Below are positions 45,637 through 57,655 of a stretch of DNA of 64,000 nucleotides, piece after piece (within the stretch, counting starts at the first letter, position 1; each line of letters starts with the position of its first letter). The stretch is from positions 9,526,946-9,590,945 of the forward strand of contig CM025852.1 in assembly GCA_003952965.2 (NCBI GenBank), in the 5' to 3' direction. Position numbers and translations under genes: made by a program. The notes under the pieces were generated by a model that was given only the letters and a program-made list of their open reading frames with translations, was not told where the DNA came from and ran no database searches. The stretch is from Morella rubra. Taxonomy: Eukaryota; Streptophyta; Magnoliopsida; Fagales; Myricaceae.

Positions 45637-47064
45637 CATTCCAAACCCCAACAAGGAGTTTTGTTTTGCGAATAATTATCCATAATCTAAAAACAACTTC
45701 TCTCCAAAAGAAGTACATTCTGATCTCTTCAAAGATTTCCTGAGCCCATATTTTTTGTATAGTACTTAATCTATAGTGAGAATAAAAGAGACGTACATCA
45801 CATTATTTTTGGAACGGAAAGCATGTGTTCACGTGAGAGGAGAAGAGTTTTCAAAAGAGAACAATCTAATGTTTATGATACAGGTAGCAATCCCAATTAG
45901 AATTTAGCCATAGGGGTGTATTTCAATATTTTTATTGCTTTTAGTACTTAATTTTCTATATTTTAACTTTAAGACACTTTTTGTATTAAGTAATAATTTT
46001 TTTTTTTATTATTTCACCTTAAAAGTTTGTCCCCTTCAAATTAGATCCTGTTCCGCCACTACCTCCATGAGACTGCATGCGTGGTCCTGCATGCAATAAT
46101 GAAACTTTCGAAAGTCAAGACCTTTTCAACATGAGCTGGTAATTGGATTAATTAATCACTAGACACATTACCTACTTGAAAAATAGTATTACAACGTCTC
46201 ACGGGATTGCTAGTCGGAGAGGAAATTGAGGTCAAAGTTAAAGTACGATGTCACGAGATCATCTGTTCCGAATCTCTCATGAAAATCCCAATGCTCCACA
46301 AAGACGGCGGCTTGTATAGACGTTGTCTGGAGGATGAGAGTCTTGAGACATTTCAATCATCTTCATTCTCGGTGCAGAGTAGTATGTTGCGACGTGAGAG
46401 AATAATGACAGCTGTGTTAGACAATGGAATGGAATTAGCTAGAGGGAAAACTGCCCTGTCAATCGTTTATTACGGCTTCGCATTAATTTCATCTCTTTTC
46501 TCGGGTTAAGAAATTGAACCAACGTCTGGTTTTTCTTCTAATACTTTTTTCTCCGTGAAATGAATTCCAATACCGATGTACTAAAATATGATCCCCGAAG
46601 GACGCGTAACGGATCATGTAGTCCAGAAAGGTTAAGTGAGAACCTTTTTTTTTTTCGTTCGTTTTTATTCTCGTTTTCATTAGCTTTTTCACTTCTTGGT
46701 TCTATTTTCATGCTATCTTCCTTTGATACCAATTCCTCACACATGGGTTTTCTGTTTTCCCTGTAAATGAAAGCTGAAGAAGAGTACTGAAGGATTGGAA
46801 AAAACAAAGTATTTCTACGAAAATTGGGTAGCTGTAAATCAAATGTTATTTGATCCTATCCTGCCATAACAATTGGAAGCTACAGCTAAAATTTTCCCTT
46901 CTTATTTTAAGTCGCATCCTACATTTTTTCCTCTTTGCCCGTTCGTTCAAATATTTCTTTCGAGTTTATCCACCATCAGGTGATCCTTCGTGACCCTACA
47001 TCCAGATTTTACGGAGCATATCTTGGCCACTGTTCTTGGCAATAGAGGTTGATAATCAAGAGAG
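45637..47064. other. Intergenic, no recognised gene
   Basis: An open plus-strand frame at 46207-46509 starts only at a non-ATG codon and matches nothing I know. T-runs at 45998-46006 and 46644-46655. Nothing else supportable. Confidence 0.45.
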
Positions 47065-47162
47065 AACCATGACGTGCTTCCAAGTCTAATGCAGCGCACT
47101 TCTGTATTCTTTAACCATGACGTACGTGCTTCCATGTCTAATGCAACACACTTCTGTATTCC
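47065..47162 (+). repeat. Tandem 47-49 bp repeat upstream of the proline-rich protein gene
   Basis: AACCATGACG...CACTTCTGTATTC occurs twice in a row (47065-47110, 47113-47162). Both carry TGACGT; the second has GACGTACGTGC. ACGT cores of this kind bind plant bZIP factors. Confidence 0.6.
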
Positions 47163-47742
47163 TAGGTTCCATTTTCTGCATACTCATGATGATTAGTCGC
47201 CATACAATTCCGGAGTCACTATCCTAGTGACAATTAATGCATCGTAGCAGCAGGGTTTCACATGCATGCCTAGTGATTTGGACGAGTGTAGCAGCCTGGG
47301 TTCTCTTCAATTACATATCACTACTGAGTACACAAAGGTAGCAATAACCCGTAGACCAGGCTTCTTTTGCGCTTTTGTTTTCCCGAACAAGAACACCATG
47401 GAATCATGTAGAAAGCCCAATTCAAACTGGCGTGGTAAGCTTAATTTATTGTCGTCCAAACGGAGCAGAAGAAAAGAAGGTACTAAATGCCATACATTAA
47501 GAAATTTCTTATGGATATTCTTTATTTGCTAAAGGGACAATTGACAACTAACAAACGCAGAAAAATCCAGACGATCCATGTTCAATCCTAAAGACTTATC
47601 CTACATGTTGCAATGCCAGGTTGTGCTCGCCTCTCTGTATTACGTCTTAATTATGTGCTCGCATGGGACACATGGGTCTCATTTTAATTGGTTTTGGCCA
47701 GAATAAAAAAGAGAATACTGGGAAAAAGACCACATTCTTCCC

Positions 47743-47750
47743 CTATAAAA
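47743..47750 (+). promoter_or_regulatory. TATA box of the hybrid proline-rich protein gene
   Basis: CTATAAAA about 100 bp upstream of the ATG. Transcription would start near 47775 and give a leader of about 70 nt. Confidence 0.75.
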
Positions 47751-47846
47751 CCCTTCACTCACTTTATCATGTCCTTACACTCTTCTTTGCTCTAGCGACA
47801 TTTCCCTATATTCACTACACATCAAAGAATTGCGGTGTCTTGCGAG

Positions 47847-48221
47847 ATGGCTTCCAAGGCTCTAGCATCCACTGCCCTCCTCCTCTCTCTCAACCTCCTC
47901 TTCTTTGCCATGGTCAGCTCAGCTGAATATGTCGCCAGCCCACCACCCCCAAATGATCATCCCACTTGTCCCGAGAATGCCCTGAAGTTTGGTGTATGCG
48001 CCAACTTGTTGAATGACTTGGTACATGTTGTTGTTGGTACCCCGCCCACGTCCCCTTGCTGCAGCCTCATTCAGGGTCTTGCGGATCTCGAAGCCGCTGT
48101 TTGCCTGTGCACGGCCATCAAAGCTAATGTCTTGGGCATCAACCTGAATGTCCCTGTGTCGTTGAGCTTGCTGCTCAACTACTGCGGAAGGTGTGTCCCC
48201 TCGGGCTTCCAGTGCGCATAA
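47847..48221 (+). CDS. Hybrid proline-rich protein, DC2.15/14 kDa type (8-cysteine motif)
   Basis: Intact single-exon gene, 124 residues, ATG at 47847, stop TAA at 48219. Residues 1-26 form a signal peptide ([20 protein letters not shown]...). A short proline-rich linker (SPPPPNDHP, 31-39) precedes the 8-cysteine motif domain of the hydrophobic-seed/lipid-transfer superfamily: C41, C51, C71-C72, C86-L-C88, C113, C123. Family landmarks are [33 protein letters not shown], and VPSGFQC at the end. An extra Cys116 (CGRC) makes nine cysteines; relatives usually have Lys or another residue there. These proteins are secreted, small hydrophobic cell-wall or plasma-membrane-associated proteins, often induced by development or stress. 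Neighbours are transposons on both sides. Confidence 0.95.
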   Translation: MASKALASTALLLSLNLLFFAMVSSAEYVASPPPPNDHPTCPENALKFGVCANLLNDLVHVVVGTPPTSPCCSLIQGLADLEAAVCLCTAIKANVLGINLNVPVSLSLLLNYCGRCVPSGFQCA

Positions 48222-48339
48222 ATTATCAACTATCTCAGTTGATATAAGAACATATCTATCTTTTCGTCATTTACCAATTTCCCTTTTCTTCCCTTTCTTT
48301 GTGTCATTGGAGTTTGGTTAGTTTATCGTCTCGTGCTAT

Positions 48340-48365
48340 AAACATTTATCAATAATATTATTGTG
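48340..48365 (+). terminator. Candidate poly(A) signal region of the proline-rich protein gene
   Basis: AATAAT (48350-48355) within TTATCAATAATATTATTGTG, about 130 bp after the stop, followed by TTGTTGTCTTTGTTTT. Confidence 0.4.
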
Positions 48366-48369
48366 TTGT

Positions 48370-49013
48370 TGTCTTTGTTTTAACGGATGCAGTTAGGTTC
48401 CTCGCCTCTTTCCTTTTGAAAAAAATATGGAAATTATTAAGCTGCAAAAATAAACTGAGATCGTTCCAGAAAGAGGTGTATGAATGTTCATTGTGTTGCC
48501 CACTTGTCTCTTAGAACTGGTTATGATTACTACTAACCAAAAAGACTTCATGCTGTTCCAAACCTTCGCCCATGTCGAAGTGGAGATTGCGGATAATTCT
48601 TCCATTTGGGTTAGAAATTGGGTACGATCAAAACCTAGTTTTAATTACTTGTTACCGAGGGCCGGACTGATTACACCCGTTTATAACATCAAACAAGAAG
48701 CAGAAAGGCGTGCAATGGGCTTTTGTTCCCCAAGACGGAAGTGGATAGCACTTATATATTCCCGCCGCCTGTCAGTATATGTTTCAATGATGCCGAACCT
48801 AATCAGATAGATCTGGCTCACCTTCAAATTCGTTCCATAGATATACCAATTGAAAGAAGTGCTTGATAGGGTTTGGAGAGCACCGTTTAAATTTTCTTCG
48901 GAAATGGACAAATGTAAATATAATATTTGTTGGAACACCCTAGTGGTTGATTGTTGAGTACTTTGCACATGAAATAAACGGAGTACCTGAATGATGTTTT
49001 CGGACGATGGGAC
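48370..49013. other. Intergenic, no gene recognised
   Basis: Open frames exist on both strands (for example 48484-48810 plus, 48681-49018 minus) but none matches a family I know. The stretch continues across the copia insertion at 63353, so the two flanks were once adjacent. Confidence 0.45.
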
Positions 49014-49018
49014 CAAGT

Positions 49019-50201
49019 TGTTAATGTATTTTAGTTGGCGTAAAGACTTCATGACGTGTCTGTATTATTCCTGAGATTTGTGTTTATTGAAGTCCTGCTC
49101 AAGATCAGTGTTTCAACATAATTGGTGATCGTCTGGGAATAGTCAAGGTTTTATTGAAGTCTGCTTGGAGTTCACTAACGCAAAGCCGGAGCGCTGATAT
49201 TTGTGAAGCACTGAAGTTTGATCAGAGTTCACATACAATTTGATCAAAACTGGCGAAAGACTGTTATAACGGTTTTAACAGATGCGCTCAAGATTCAAGA
49301 AGTCTGGAACCTTCGTGAGAACCTTTCTTCTGACTCTCAGAGGATAAAAACCATTTTTCTCACATTCTCTCATAACGTTCCAAAAAGATATACCTTGAGA
49401 GACCTTGCTTCCAGAGCTTTCTTCAAGATACCCTATACGTTAATGTTTCTATAGTATGTTGCGTGAGAACTGAGATTGAACCCTGTGAGATTTTTCTTTC
49501 CCCCATTATCTCAGATTCAATTTTCATCATGAAGATAAACCTTGATTAAGAAGGTAAACTCCAGAGGTTGCTGGAGATCTACCAAGTTGTGAAGAAGCCA
49601 ATTGCACGTGGTGTGTGGAAAATTGGCTTGGCTGTGAAGATCGATTTTTGGAATCAAGAACTTCAAATGGAAGAGGAGTTCCTCGTTCCCTGCAAGAGGC
49701 AGATCTGGATGTTGTATTCCAGGTAAGGTAACAGTAGAATAGACTAGCAACGGGGTGTTGGGTAGTTTATAGATCACTGTGTACCGAGTTTGAAGTTTCT
49801 AGTGGATTCGATTAAATTGGCCTTCTCTGGCCCGAAGAGTTTTTACCTCTTGAAAGATTCTTTCAAGCGGGTTTTCTCTTCATAACCACTCTTGGTGTCA
49901 TTTTGTGTGATTGTGATGACGTAGATAATTTAGTTGCTTTACGATTGCTAATCTTTTGTTTCTTTGATTAAGAAAGAAAGTCTAGAGTATATTGTAGAAT
50001 TGATTATCTGAACTAACTTGTCCATATTGAGTTCTTAATTCCACATAGTATACTGTTGCTAGAATGCTCTTGAAATTGCTAATTGTGCTTGTGAGATTAT
50101 GCAGTTGTAAGTTTTTAAAAGAATTCAAGAATTTTCAGAACCTATTCAACCCCCCTTCTAGGTTCGGTAACTGTATATTGAGTCTTGAATCGTCCACTTC
50201 A
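49019..50201 (+). repeat. Copia 5' LTR
   Basis: 1183 bp, TGTTAATG...CTTCA. Aligns with 58994-60142 throughout with scattered differences, including a GAGTTCACATACAATTTG segment lacking in the 3' LTR. Confidence 0.92.
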
Positions 50202-50203
50202 AT

Positions 50204-50215
50204 TGGTATCAGAGC
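50204..50215 (+). other. Copia primer binding site
   Basis: TGGTATCAGAGC two bases after the LTR; initiator-Met tRNA type. Confidence 0.9.
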
Positions 50216-50247
50216 AGACATCGACTCCTAATACTCAAAAATTCAAA

Positions 50248-51665
50248 ATGGATAAAAGTCAATTGCTGAGTGTTCCTCTGTTTTTCGATGGATTGAACTA
50301 CGTATATTAAAAAGTGAGAATGAGAGTGTTTCTCAAGTCCATAGATGAAAGAGTATGGACTTTGTGACTTTAAGATGGGAGAAACCATATACTACAGTAA
50401 ATGAAGAAAAGTTGTGAAAGAACCACAGCAATGGTCTTCGAGTGAAAGAAAAGAAGCCGGCTGGAACAGTAAAGGAATTAACGCCATTTTCATGAGTGTT
50501 TCCCTGAAGAATTCATGCGGATTTCTAACTATGAAACAGCGAAAGAGGCATTGGATATCCTCTTGGTCACCCATGAAGGTACAAAAGCAGTTAGAGACTC
50601 TATACTTCAGATGAACATTACTAAATTCAAAGAGCTTAAAATGATAGACGATGAAACTTTTGATGAGTTTTAGGGGAAACTCACAAATTTGGTTAGTTGC
50701 AGCTCTAGTTTAGGTGAGAAAATACCTAAATCTAAGGTCATTCGTAAAATTCTGAGATCTTTACCGGAAAGGTTTAAGGCTAAAGTGACAGCCATTGAAG
50801 AAAGCAAAAATCTGGACTCAATTAAGCTTGATGAACTGGTGGGTTCTCTTCAAACTTATGAAATGAGGTTCCCTCCATCTAAGAAAGGAAAATCCATCGC
50901 TTTGAAGGTTATGGACGATGATTCATGTTCTGAAGATGAGGTGATAGATGAAGATGACATCGCACTTTTTGTGAAAAATTTTCAGAAAAGTGTTCAAGTT
51001 TAAAAAGGTAGAAATTGGAAAAGGATAGAAGTCTAACTCGAAGTCTACTACCAAGCCGAATGGGAAGAACAATGAACAAAAAGATAAATCTGAGCGAAGA
51101 GAATTCAAGAAGATAACTGACCAAGGGTTACAATGTCATGAATGCAAAAGGTTTGGGCATTTTAAAGCCGAATGCCCGACCTTCTTCAAATCAAAAGGAA
51201 AACAAGTATTAAAGACATCTCTCTCAGATTCAAAATCTGAAAGAAGTTCCTCAGACCATGAAAATACTGAATCTGATAGGGTAAATTTTGTAGCTTTCAC
51301 TTCAACTATTTTATCTAACGAGTTTGCTGAATGTGATAATTTAGATGAAACCTCTGCTGAAGATATGAATGAAGTTAAGAGCTTGAAAGAAGCCTTTCAA
51401 GAGCTGTATGAGGAGAGCATCAAAATTAAAAAAGAGAATGTCATGGTACTATAGAAATTTGAATGTATTGAAAAAGAGAGAGAAGAGCTTGTTAATAAAT
51501 CAATAGAACAAAGTCAGAAGATTCAAGGGCTTACCGTGACAAATAAAGCCCTTAAAGATCAAGTTGTGAATCTAACCAAGGAGCTGGAACAAGCTGATGT
51601 TCAGTGGAAGAAATTCACTATGGGAACCAGCCACCTTGACAAGATGCTTCAAATCGGTCAGTTTG
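50248..51665 (+). pseudogene. Copia gag, N-terminal part
   Basis: MDKSQLLSVPLFFDGLNY opens at 50248, followed by the UBN2-type gag domain: ISNYETAKEALDILLVTHEG, KFKELKMIDDETFDEF, GEKIPKSKVIRKILRSLPER, KVTAIEESKNLDSIKLDELV. A CCHC knuckle CHECKRFGHFKAEC lies at 51134-51174. After it comes a serine/acid-rich stretch and a long coiled coil (KSLKEAFQELYEES, LVNKSIEQSQKIQGLTV, LTKELEQADVQWKKF). Stops at 50308, 50672 and 51452 and frame changes near 51000 disable it. The frame is cut by S3 after LDKMLQIGQF. Confidence 0.85.
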
Positions 51666-52155
51666 TGTCATGCCCCGTGCCAGTACTTACCCCTTAGGCT
51701 CTCTTATCATAATGGAATGCACACAAGTGGGGATTACGGTATGAATAAATCTGATCACTTGCTTTAAAAACAAACTTAGCAGAAATAGTGTCTTGAAATG
51801 TATAAGTATATTAAGGAAGGAAAATTAATAGTGTTCAGGGATTTCAACAAACAAGTCACACGGAATTAAATAGAGAAAATAAAATGGATTAATTAAGGAG
51901 ATGTCAAAACTACAGTTAATAATTTAAAAGTAGGTTGTGGCGTAAGGAGGGACAGAATAAAAGGAATTACACAAACATATTGATTTGCTTTATACAGGTA
52001 GCACGTTACAAAGAACAAAAACCTTTACGAAGATACAAAAGTAACGAGATAATACATACAAAACGGAAGTTGTTTACAACTTTCTGTCCCATCACACCCA
52101 TGAAACCGGCTAACAGTAACAGGACCTAAAACAACAAAATGATTACCACTAATGT

Positions 52156-52440
52156 CTAGTCCATCTCTGACTCAGTGTCGGAGGTTAGGTCGATAATCTC
52201 ATTATCCTCGTGGCCCTCCACTGGCGATGCCGGTAGAGGAGGGACAACGTGCAGAAGAGTCGGATCAACATCGAGTAAACCAAAATCTTTAACTCGAGGA
52301 ACTAGAGGTGCAGGTGGATCCTTGAGGTACCAATGGGGCTCGTACCCCACAAATACCTCAAAAGATTCGTGACATAAGCCCATAACTTAACCACTACTAT
52401 GTAGGGATCAACATCCAAAGTCTGCTCGCTCATAAATGTC
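52156..52440 (-). CDS. LTR-embedded ORF with IDLTSDTE tail (S3 copy)
   Basis: A minus-strand frame reads ESFEVFVGYEPHWYLKDP, APLVPRVKDFGLLDVDPTLL and VVPPLPASPVEG, and ends NEIIDLTSDTESEMD with TAG near 52156. Upstream in another frame, MSEQTLDVDPYIVVVKLWAY corresponds to the S2 copy's MKLFEDELTYDFYPYI segment, so one frameshift separates the two halves (near 52370). See the S2 copy for the argument that this was a coding region. Family not recognised. Confidence 0.5.
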
Positions 52441-53245
52441 AGCATCTGATATGTCCGATGTCCACGGCAGTACATACAAGAGATTAAACCATTTAAGGGG
52501 TGAGTCCTATTGACTCAGTAAAGGGGGAAAAAGGAATATGCCACACAAAACAGATAAGCATGAATAATCAAAATAATCTGTAAGCATCAATAACACTAAA
52601 TAGGAAAATGATGTAATGCAATGAATGATGCATCTGTTTTCCGGTCACTGTACTTTCTTTCTTTCCTATTTCTGTCTTTCGAGGTGTCCTTTCATCACTC
52701 TGTTTAACCCCTAGAGTCAGGGTTGTGCGTCCCTCCTCTCCTCTGGGACTATCCCTGTGCCCCGGCACCAGGACCCTGTCAAGCGTATATTGTTTCACTC
52801 CAGGGATACCAACCACTATCTTTTCAGTGGCGGCTTGCACTATCCCACTGTGATCGGTACCGTCACCCTGCCATCAGACCACCTCTGGGTATGGGTTTCA
52901 TTCCGGTCATGTGTTCAGTTAGGTCAATAGCTTCCCCATACCCATGATATGTTGATGCAGCAGGTATCAAATGAGCAATAGATTTCATGGACCAATTGTC
53001 ATATAAAATGCATATAAAATAAAGCAACCTAAATTCACAGTAACTTTTCTTAATCCATAGGTGAGTGTTCATTTCATGATATTCATGCATTAGACTCGGT
53101 CCAACCTAACATGTACCACATGCTGTTAATAGGCAAGTCCAACAACTTATACAATTAAGTTATTTTTATTCATTGCTAACCCAATAAGGACTGACTGTCT
53201 TTAAAAGGAAGGATTTTAAAGCTCTTGACTAGTTTCAAAAGAAAA

Positions 53246-53518
53246 TCCTCCCCGGGCACATTTTATAAAAATCTCCCTGGGTACGTTTTATAAATGTTCT
53301 CCCCGGGCACGTTTTATAACAGTCTACCCGAGCACATTTTATCAAAGTCTTCCCGGGCACATTTTATCAAAGTCTTCCCGGGCATCTTTTATAAAAGTCT
53401 TCCTGGGTACATTTTATCAAAGTCTTCCTGAGCATATTTTATAAAAAGTCTTCTCAGGTACGTTTTATCAAAGTCTTCCCGGGCATATTTTATAAAAGTC
53501 TCCCCGGGCACATTTTTC
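53246..53518. repeat. 25 bp minisatellite in S3
   Basis: About eleven imperfect copies of a 25 bp unit of the form TCTTCCCGGGCAC plus ATTTTATCAAAG; degenerate copies continue to about 53665. Confidence 0.9.
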
Positions 53519-54528
53519 TTAACTTCCTCGGCATTAAAACAAAAGTGTTTTCCGAGCATGCAACTAATATAAAACAAACAAGTCCTTTCAGGCATATAAC
53601 AACAAGGCCTTCAACAATAATTTCCTCGGGCATATAAAACAAAAGGTTTTCCCGACCATATATATAACGAGTTTTTCTTTCTCAAACTTCATGACTCAAA
53701 GGATCTAGCCTCAAGTGGTCCACCCAATGTCTTTTAGTCCTTTCTCCTTCACATTTTATCACAGTGATAGAATGGGTTACTAGTCTTTTCTCATCTCATG
53801 GCAAAAGTCACGTTTTAAGCACTACCCGAACCACCCCAATACCCTCTTTAAGACAACTCTACACCCTTACTACTATCCCCCCCATAATGTAACTTAGCTC
53901 ACCCTTACCTCAGTCGAGTGTATACTGCCTTTCCTTGAATGAAAACACCTAAAAACAGTAGGACACTACGTTAGAAAAACAAGAGATAAAAGCTAAAGGG
54001 AAGGAAAAGGTGCAGACCGAGACTACCTCGGTCTCTTTTCCCCTTGGTTTTCCTTCCTCCTTCCTTCGGTCAGGTGGTCTCTCTCACGTCACTCTCCCTT
54101 CCTTTCTCTCTATCGTTTGGTGAAAATTCTCAGTTTCTATATGTCTCAAAGCACTCCACTTCACGTCTCTCTCTTTTATTCTTCTAGTTGATACTATAAG
54201 TAGAAAGCAACGAATTCACGGTGTACTCCCCCTACCAGCCTATAGGTCTAGACCAATCATTAGAGAGAGAGAGGGATAACGAGGTCGTACACGTCTGCTG
54301 GCACTAGAATCTTCATCTCGTACATCTGTTGTACACGCAACACGCCAAAAAGAGAGAGCCAATGGCCATCTTCACCTAGGCGGTCGAATAAGGAGGAGGG
54401 AAGTAAAACGTGAAATGGGATAAGAGTGCATTTAATGCTATGCATACGGTTAGGACACGTAAAAAGTAACATGCAAAAGGAAGCTTAACTAACGTAAAAG
54501 CTGGGCATACCGGAAGCTCAAACAGCCT

Positions 54529-54711
54529 GGGGTCCAGGGCTTACATAGCCCAGAGTCCTGGGCTTAAACCTCTCGGGGTCCAGGGCTTACACAGCCCGGG
54601 GTCCTGGGCTTAAACCGCCCGGGGTCCAGGGCTTACACAGCCAGGGGTCCTGAACTCAACTACTCGAGGTCGGGAAATCAAACTGCTCGGGGTCGAGAGC
54701 TCAAACTGCTC
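54529..54711. repeat. 23 bp minisatellite in S3
   Basis: About eight copies of a 23 bp unit, two alternating types (GGGTCCAGGGCTTACACAGC and GGGTCCTGGGCTTAAACCGC); the last three are diverged. Confidence 0.88.
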
Positions 54712-55014
54712 ATCTAATCAACCCAGGCATGCAGCACTCAGACCTGTCTTACCAAGGTTTTACAGGCTTGCCCCGACCACCCCAATGACCTTCTTGACAC
54801 AAATACAAAATTTTCACATAAGCACTATAGACTATAGCTCCAAAAAAGGAAAGGGCGTTACATCAATGATATAAAAACAAATATAATCACCTAGGTGTAA
54901 ATGGAGGAGAATTAAAGATGCACGAAGAATAATTGAAGTAAGAAAATTCCACAACGTACTATTTATATTATCTCAGATATATACCAAATAGGTGCAAAAG
55001 AGCTGGGTGTTACA

Positions 55015-55398
55015 ATCTGATAGCAACAAAAGTGGTTTAGGTTTCAAGAGTTCGACATCAGTTTCCACATCTTCAAATAAGGTGGTATTTGTGCTAGCAA
55101 CTATGAATAATCCTACTATACTCACACCTCCTAATAAGGTAAACAAGGTAGTCTCTTCAAAAAACTCTGTTTCTACTAACACTAAAAATTCCAGATTTAT
55201 TCCTACTTGCTTTCACTGTGGAAAAATTGGTCACATTAAACCAAAGCATTATGATCTCTTGAAAAGTGAAAGTAGGCGAGATTACTCATGCTCCAATGAT
55301 GTTTCAAAATCTGAGTTTGGTAAGTTGATGTTACAAGTAAGTGTATTGACTCAGCAAATTCAACTTATAAATCAAAAAATAAATCCTTTGAAAAATTA
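55015..55398 (+). pseudogene. Copia gag, C-terminal part
   Basis: Resumes gag after S3 with DSNKSGLGFKSST, then CFHCGKIGHIKPKH (55208-55249), a second knuckle in which His replaces the last Cys, then FGKLMLQVSVLTQQIQLI and a stop at 55397. The SIRE/Maximus lineage typically shows this second knuckle before protease; no protease follows. Confidence 0.75.
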
Positions 55399-55399
55399 G

Positions 55400-57646
55400 A
55401 AACAAGTTTGGAGAAAGAATGAGACTAACACTTGTCATCAAGATTTGAATTTTTGAGACAAGCCGTAATTATCTGTCAATTATCTTAAAAATTTGATTAG
55501 AAATTTTTTTTTGGTTATGCATGTGTAATAATATTTTTTGTTAGTCTAACATGCTCTTAGATAATATTCTGAAAATTTCTAGAGTTTTTGTTGATTTTGT
55601 GAAAATTCAGCAAAATATGATTTTCTGTGACTAAACTGTGATATTTAGTTCGCATGGATTTTCTCTGTAGTTTATATATACACAGTGTTAATGGTGGAAA
55701 GTGTTTGGTGCTCAGGTATGTGTCTTCGTAACTTAGAGGATTTTTTTTTTAAGTCACAAGTATGGGCATGGTGTTTACGATAAAGTTTGGTTCTTTTTAA
55801 AAGTTAATGGGCCTATGTTGCATTTTGCTTATCTTAAAGCCTTAAGCCCATGTACCATATTACCCCCACTTATTCACTTTTAATCTAACCTCCTCTCACT
55901 TGCTCACCCGACTCTCCATCTTTGGTCTCTTAAGTTATCTTTGTCTTCTAGTTGAGTTCCTTTGGCTTTTTATGAAGAAACAACATGGAAACCACCAACT
56001 TGTGCAAGGCAAGGTAATATTTTCTTCATTTTTCCTTTGTTTATTGCTATGGTGGACCACCTTGTGGTCATGGGGTTCCGTCAGGATGTGTGAAAAGCTC
56101 ACTTTGTGGGTTTGTCATATTTTTAAAACTTTTTAGCTCAATTCTTTTATGGGTTTTGCTACCCACGTGATTATGAGCCTAGATATTGCATTTCTACACT
56201 TTTTGAACATTCTTTTATGAGATTATCAAAGATTCTTCAAAACTTAGGGTTTCAAATTTTTTCCTCTCTTTCAAAAGTTTGTTTTTTTCTTTAAATCCTC
56301 TTTGCATATCTTCAACACGTGCACTTATTATGTAAAAATAGAGCTCACCTTCATTTACCCATATCTTGCACCTCTGTCTTTGGAATTGAAGAAATCTGGT
56401 ATTCTTTGGTAGCTTATAACCATTTGGGTTTCATATGCACCATGAATTTTTTTATTATTTCAGTTGTTACTTTATTTAAATAACAGCGTATGACTTCAGT
56501 TTTTGTTTTGAGCTGGAATATTAGTTCAATGTAGATGACACATATTGTTTTGTTGGTTATTTTCACATACCTCTGCATTCCAGGTGAAATTTCTTTTGTG
56601 GAAATGTGATCTTTTTGTCTTCCTGTACAGAACGTTGTTATATGGGATTCATATTTGAATATATTTGGTATTATTGGTTGTTCCCACGTGGTTTTGCAAT
56701 ACGTGTATTAAATTTTTAATAGACATGTGATTTTTATCTGTAGCACCATAAATGGTTATATGACTATTAAATAATTTGTTTGTATGTTGTTACATGTTCT
56801 ACTATAATGATGTGACATATTTTGTTTTCATTACTGTTTAGCAGAGAATTTCATAGAAGTTGATGTGGACATTGATCCTCCATATTTGCAATTGATCCAT
56901 TTTCATTGTTTTTGTTGGGGAGTATTATACGTTGAGGGGGACCAATACTCTAATATGATCTGAAGTAATTTTTATTATGACATGAAGGATGAAGTTGTTG
57001 ATGCATGTTTGAATTGAGGTTACTTCTCACTTGTGCCGCCACACAGATAATCATTGTTTAATCACCCACTACGGTTTGAAAAGGTAAGATTCTTAACTTT
57101 TCTAGCCTTTGTCTTTACTTTCTTGTTGAATTTTTGACTGGTTGGTGGCCATTTGGCTTTGTGGTCCCGTGTGTGGATTCTATATTCATTTTCTTAGATC
57201 TGTGTGTTTATGCTTATAATATGATTAAATTTTCTTATGAGTTTTGATGAAAAAGTACTTTTAAAGATTATTCTTTAATACCCATTTCGATTAGCTTCTT
57301 GTTCTTTTCTTTTTTTTTATTGATCTATCATCATATTAGAATTTCGGGTCTACAATGTTTTGCATCCTTTCAAAATTTTGCTAAATGTTTTGAAATTTAT
57401 CACATATCTCTTCATAATATGCCATGTTTAAGCATGAGTAGTTGATTAATTCACCATCTTGCTTAGTTGACTTAGGTTTGTGATAAATCATTGATTATTG
57501 GAATATATGGGTATTTGGGTTCCATATAGTATACATAAATTGTTTTAATTCGTTGTTTATAAGTATAAGTCATGTTTTGGTCTTGTTGGTAAATATTGAC
57601 TTGGATTCTGTTTGACATTGAATATTTCAAATTGAGAACAAATATT
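55400..57646 (+). other. Copia internal region without recognisable pol
   Basis: About 2.2 kb with no integrase, RT or RNase H motif on either strand. T-rich, with possible splice-like sites (for example GCAAG/GTAATA near 56010). It may be a pol deletion filled by other DNA, or captured host sequence. Confidence 0.6.
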
Positions 57647-57655
57647 TTTAGTATA

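Larger units (their letters stand above)
51666..55014 (-). mobile_element. Solo LTR S3, chromovirus-like family, inside copia gag
   Basis: Minus strand starts TGTAACACCCAGCTC and ends CACGGGGCATGACA. Flanking GTTTG (51661-51665) and ATCTG (55015-55019) match at only three of five positions, but removing the element and one flank restores gag (QF followed by DSNKSGLGF), which supports the boundaries. 3349 bp. It carries the conserved ORF (52156-52480), the GAGTC palindrome (52503-52518), the GGTTGTGCG box (near 52722) and two minisatellites. No internal genes. Confidence 0.85.

Noticed and set aside
46207..46509. A 100-codon plus-strand open frame before the proline-rich protein gene.
   Set aside because: It has no ATG at its start, no recognisable homology and no promoter or splice evidence.
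47835..47846. An upstream GTG start that would add four residues to the hybrid proline-rich protein.
   Set aside because: Plant genes start at ATG; the ATG at 47847 begins a standard signal peptide.
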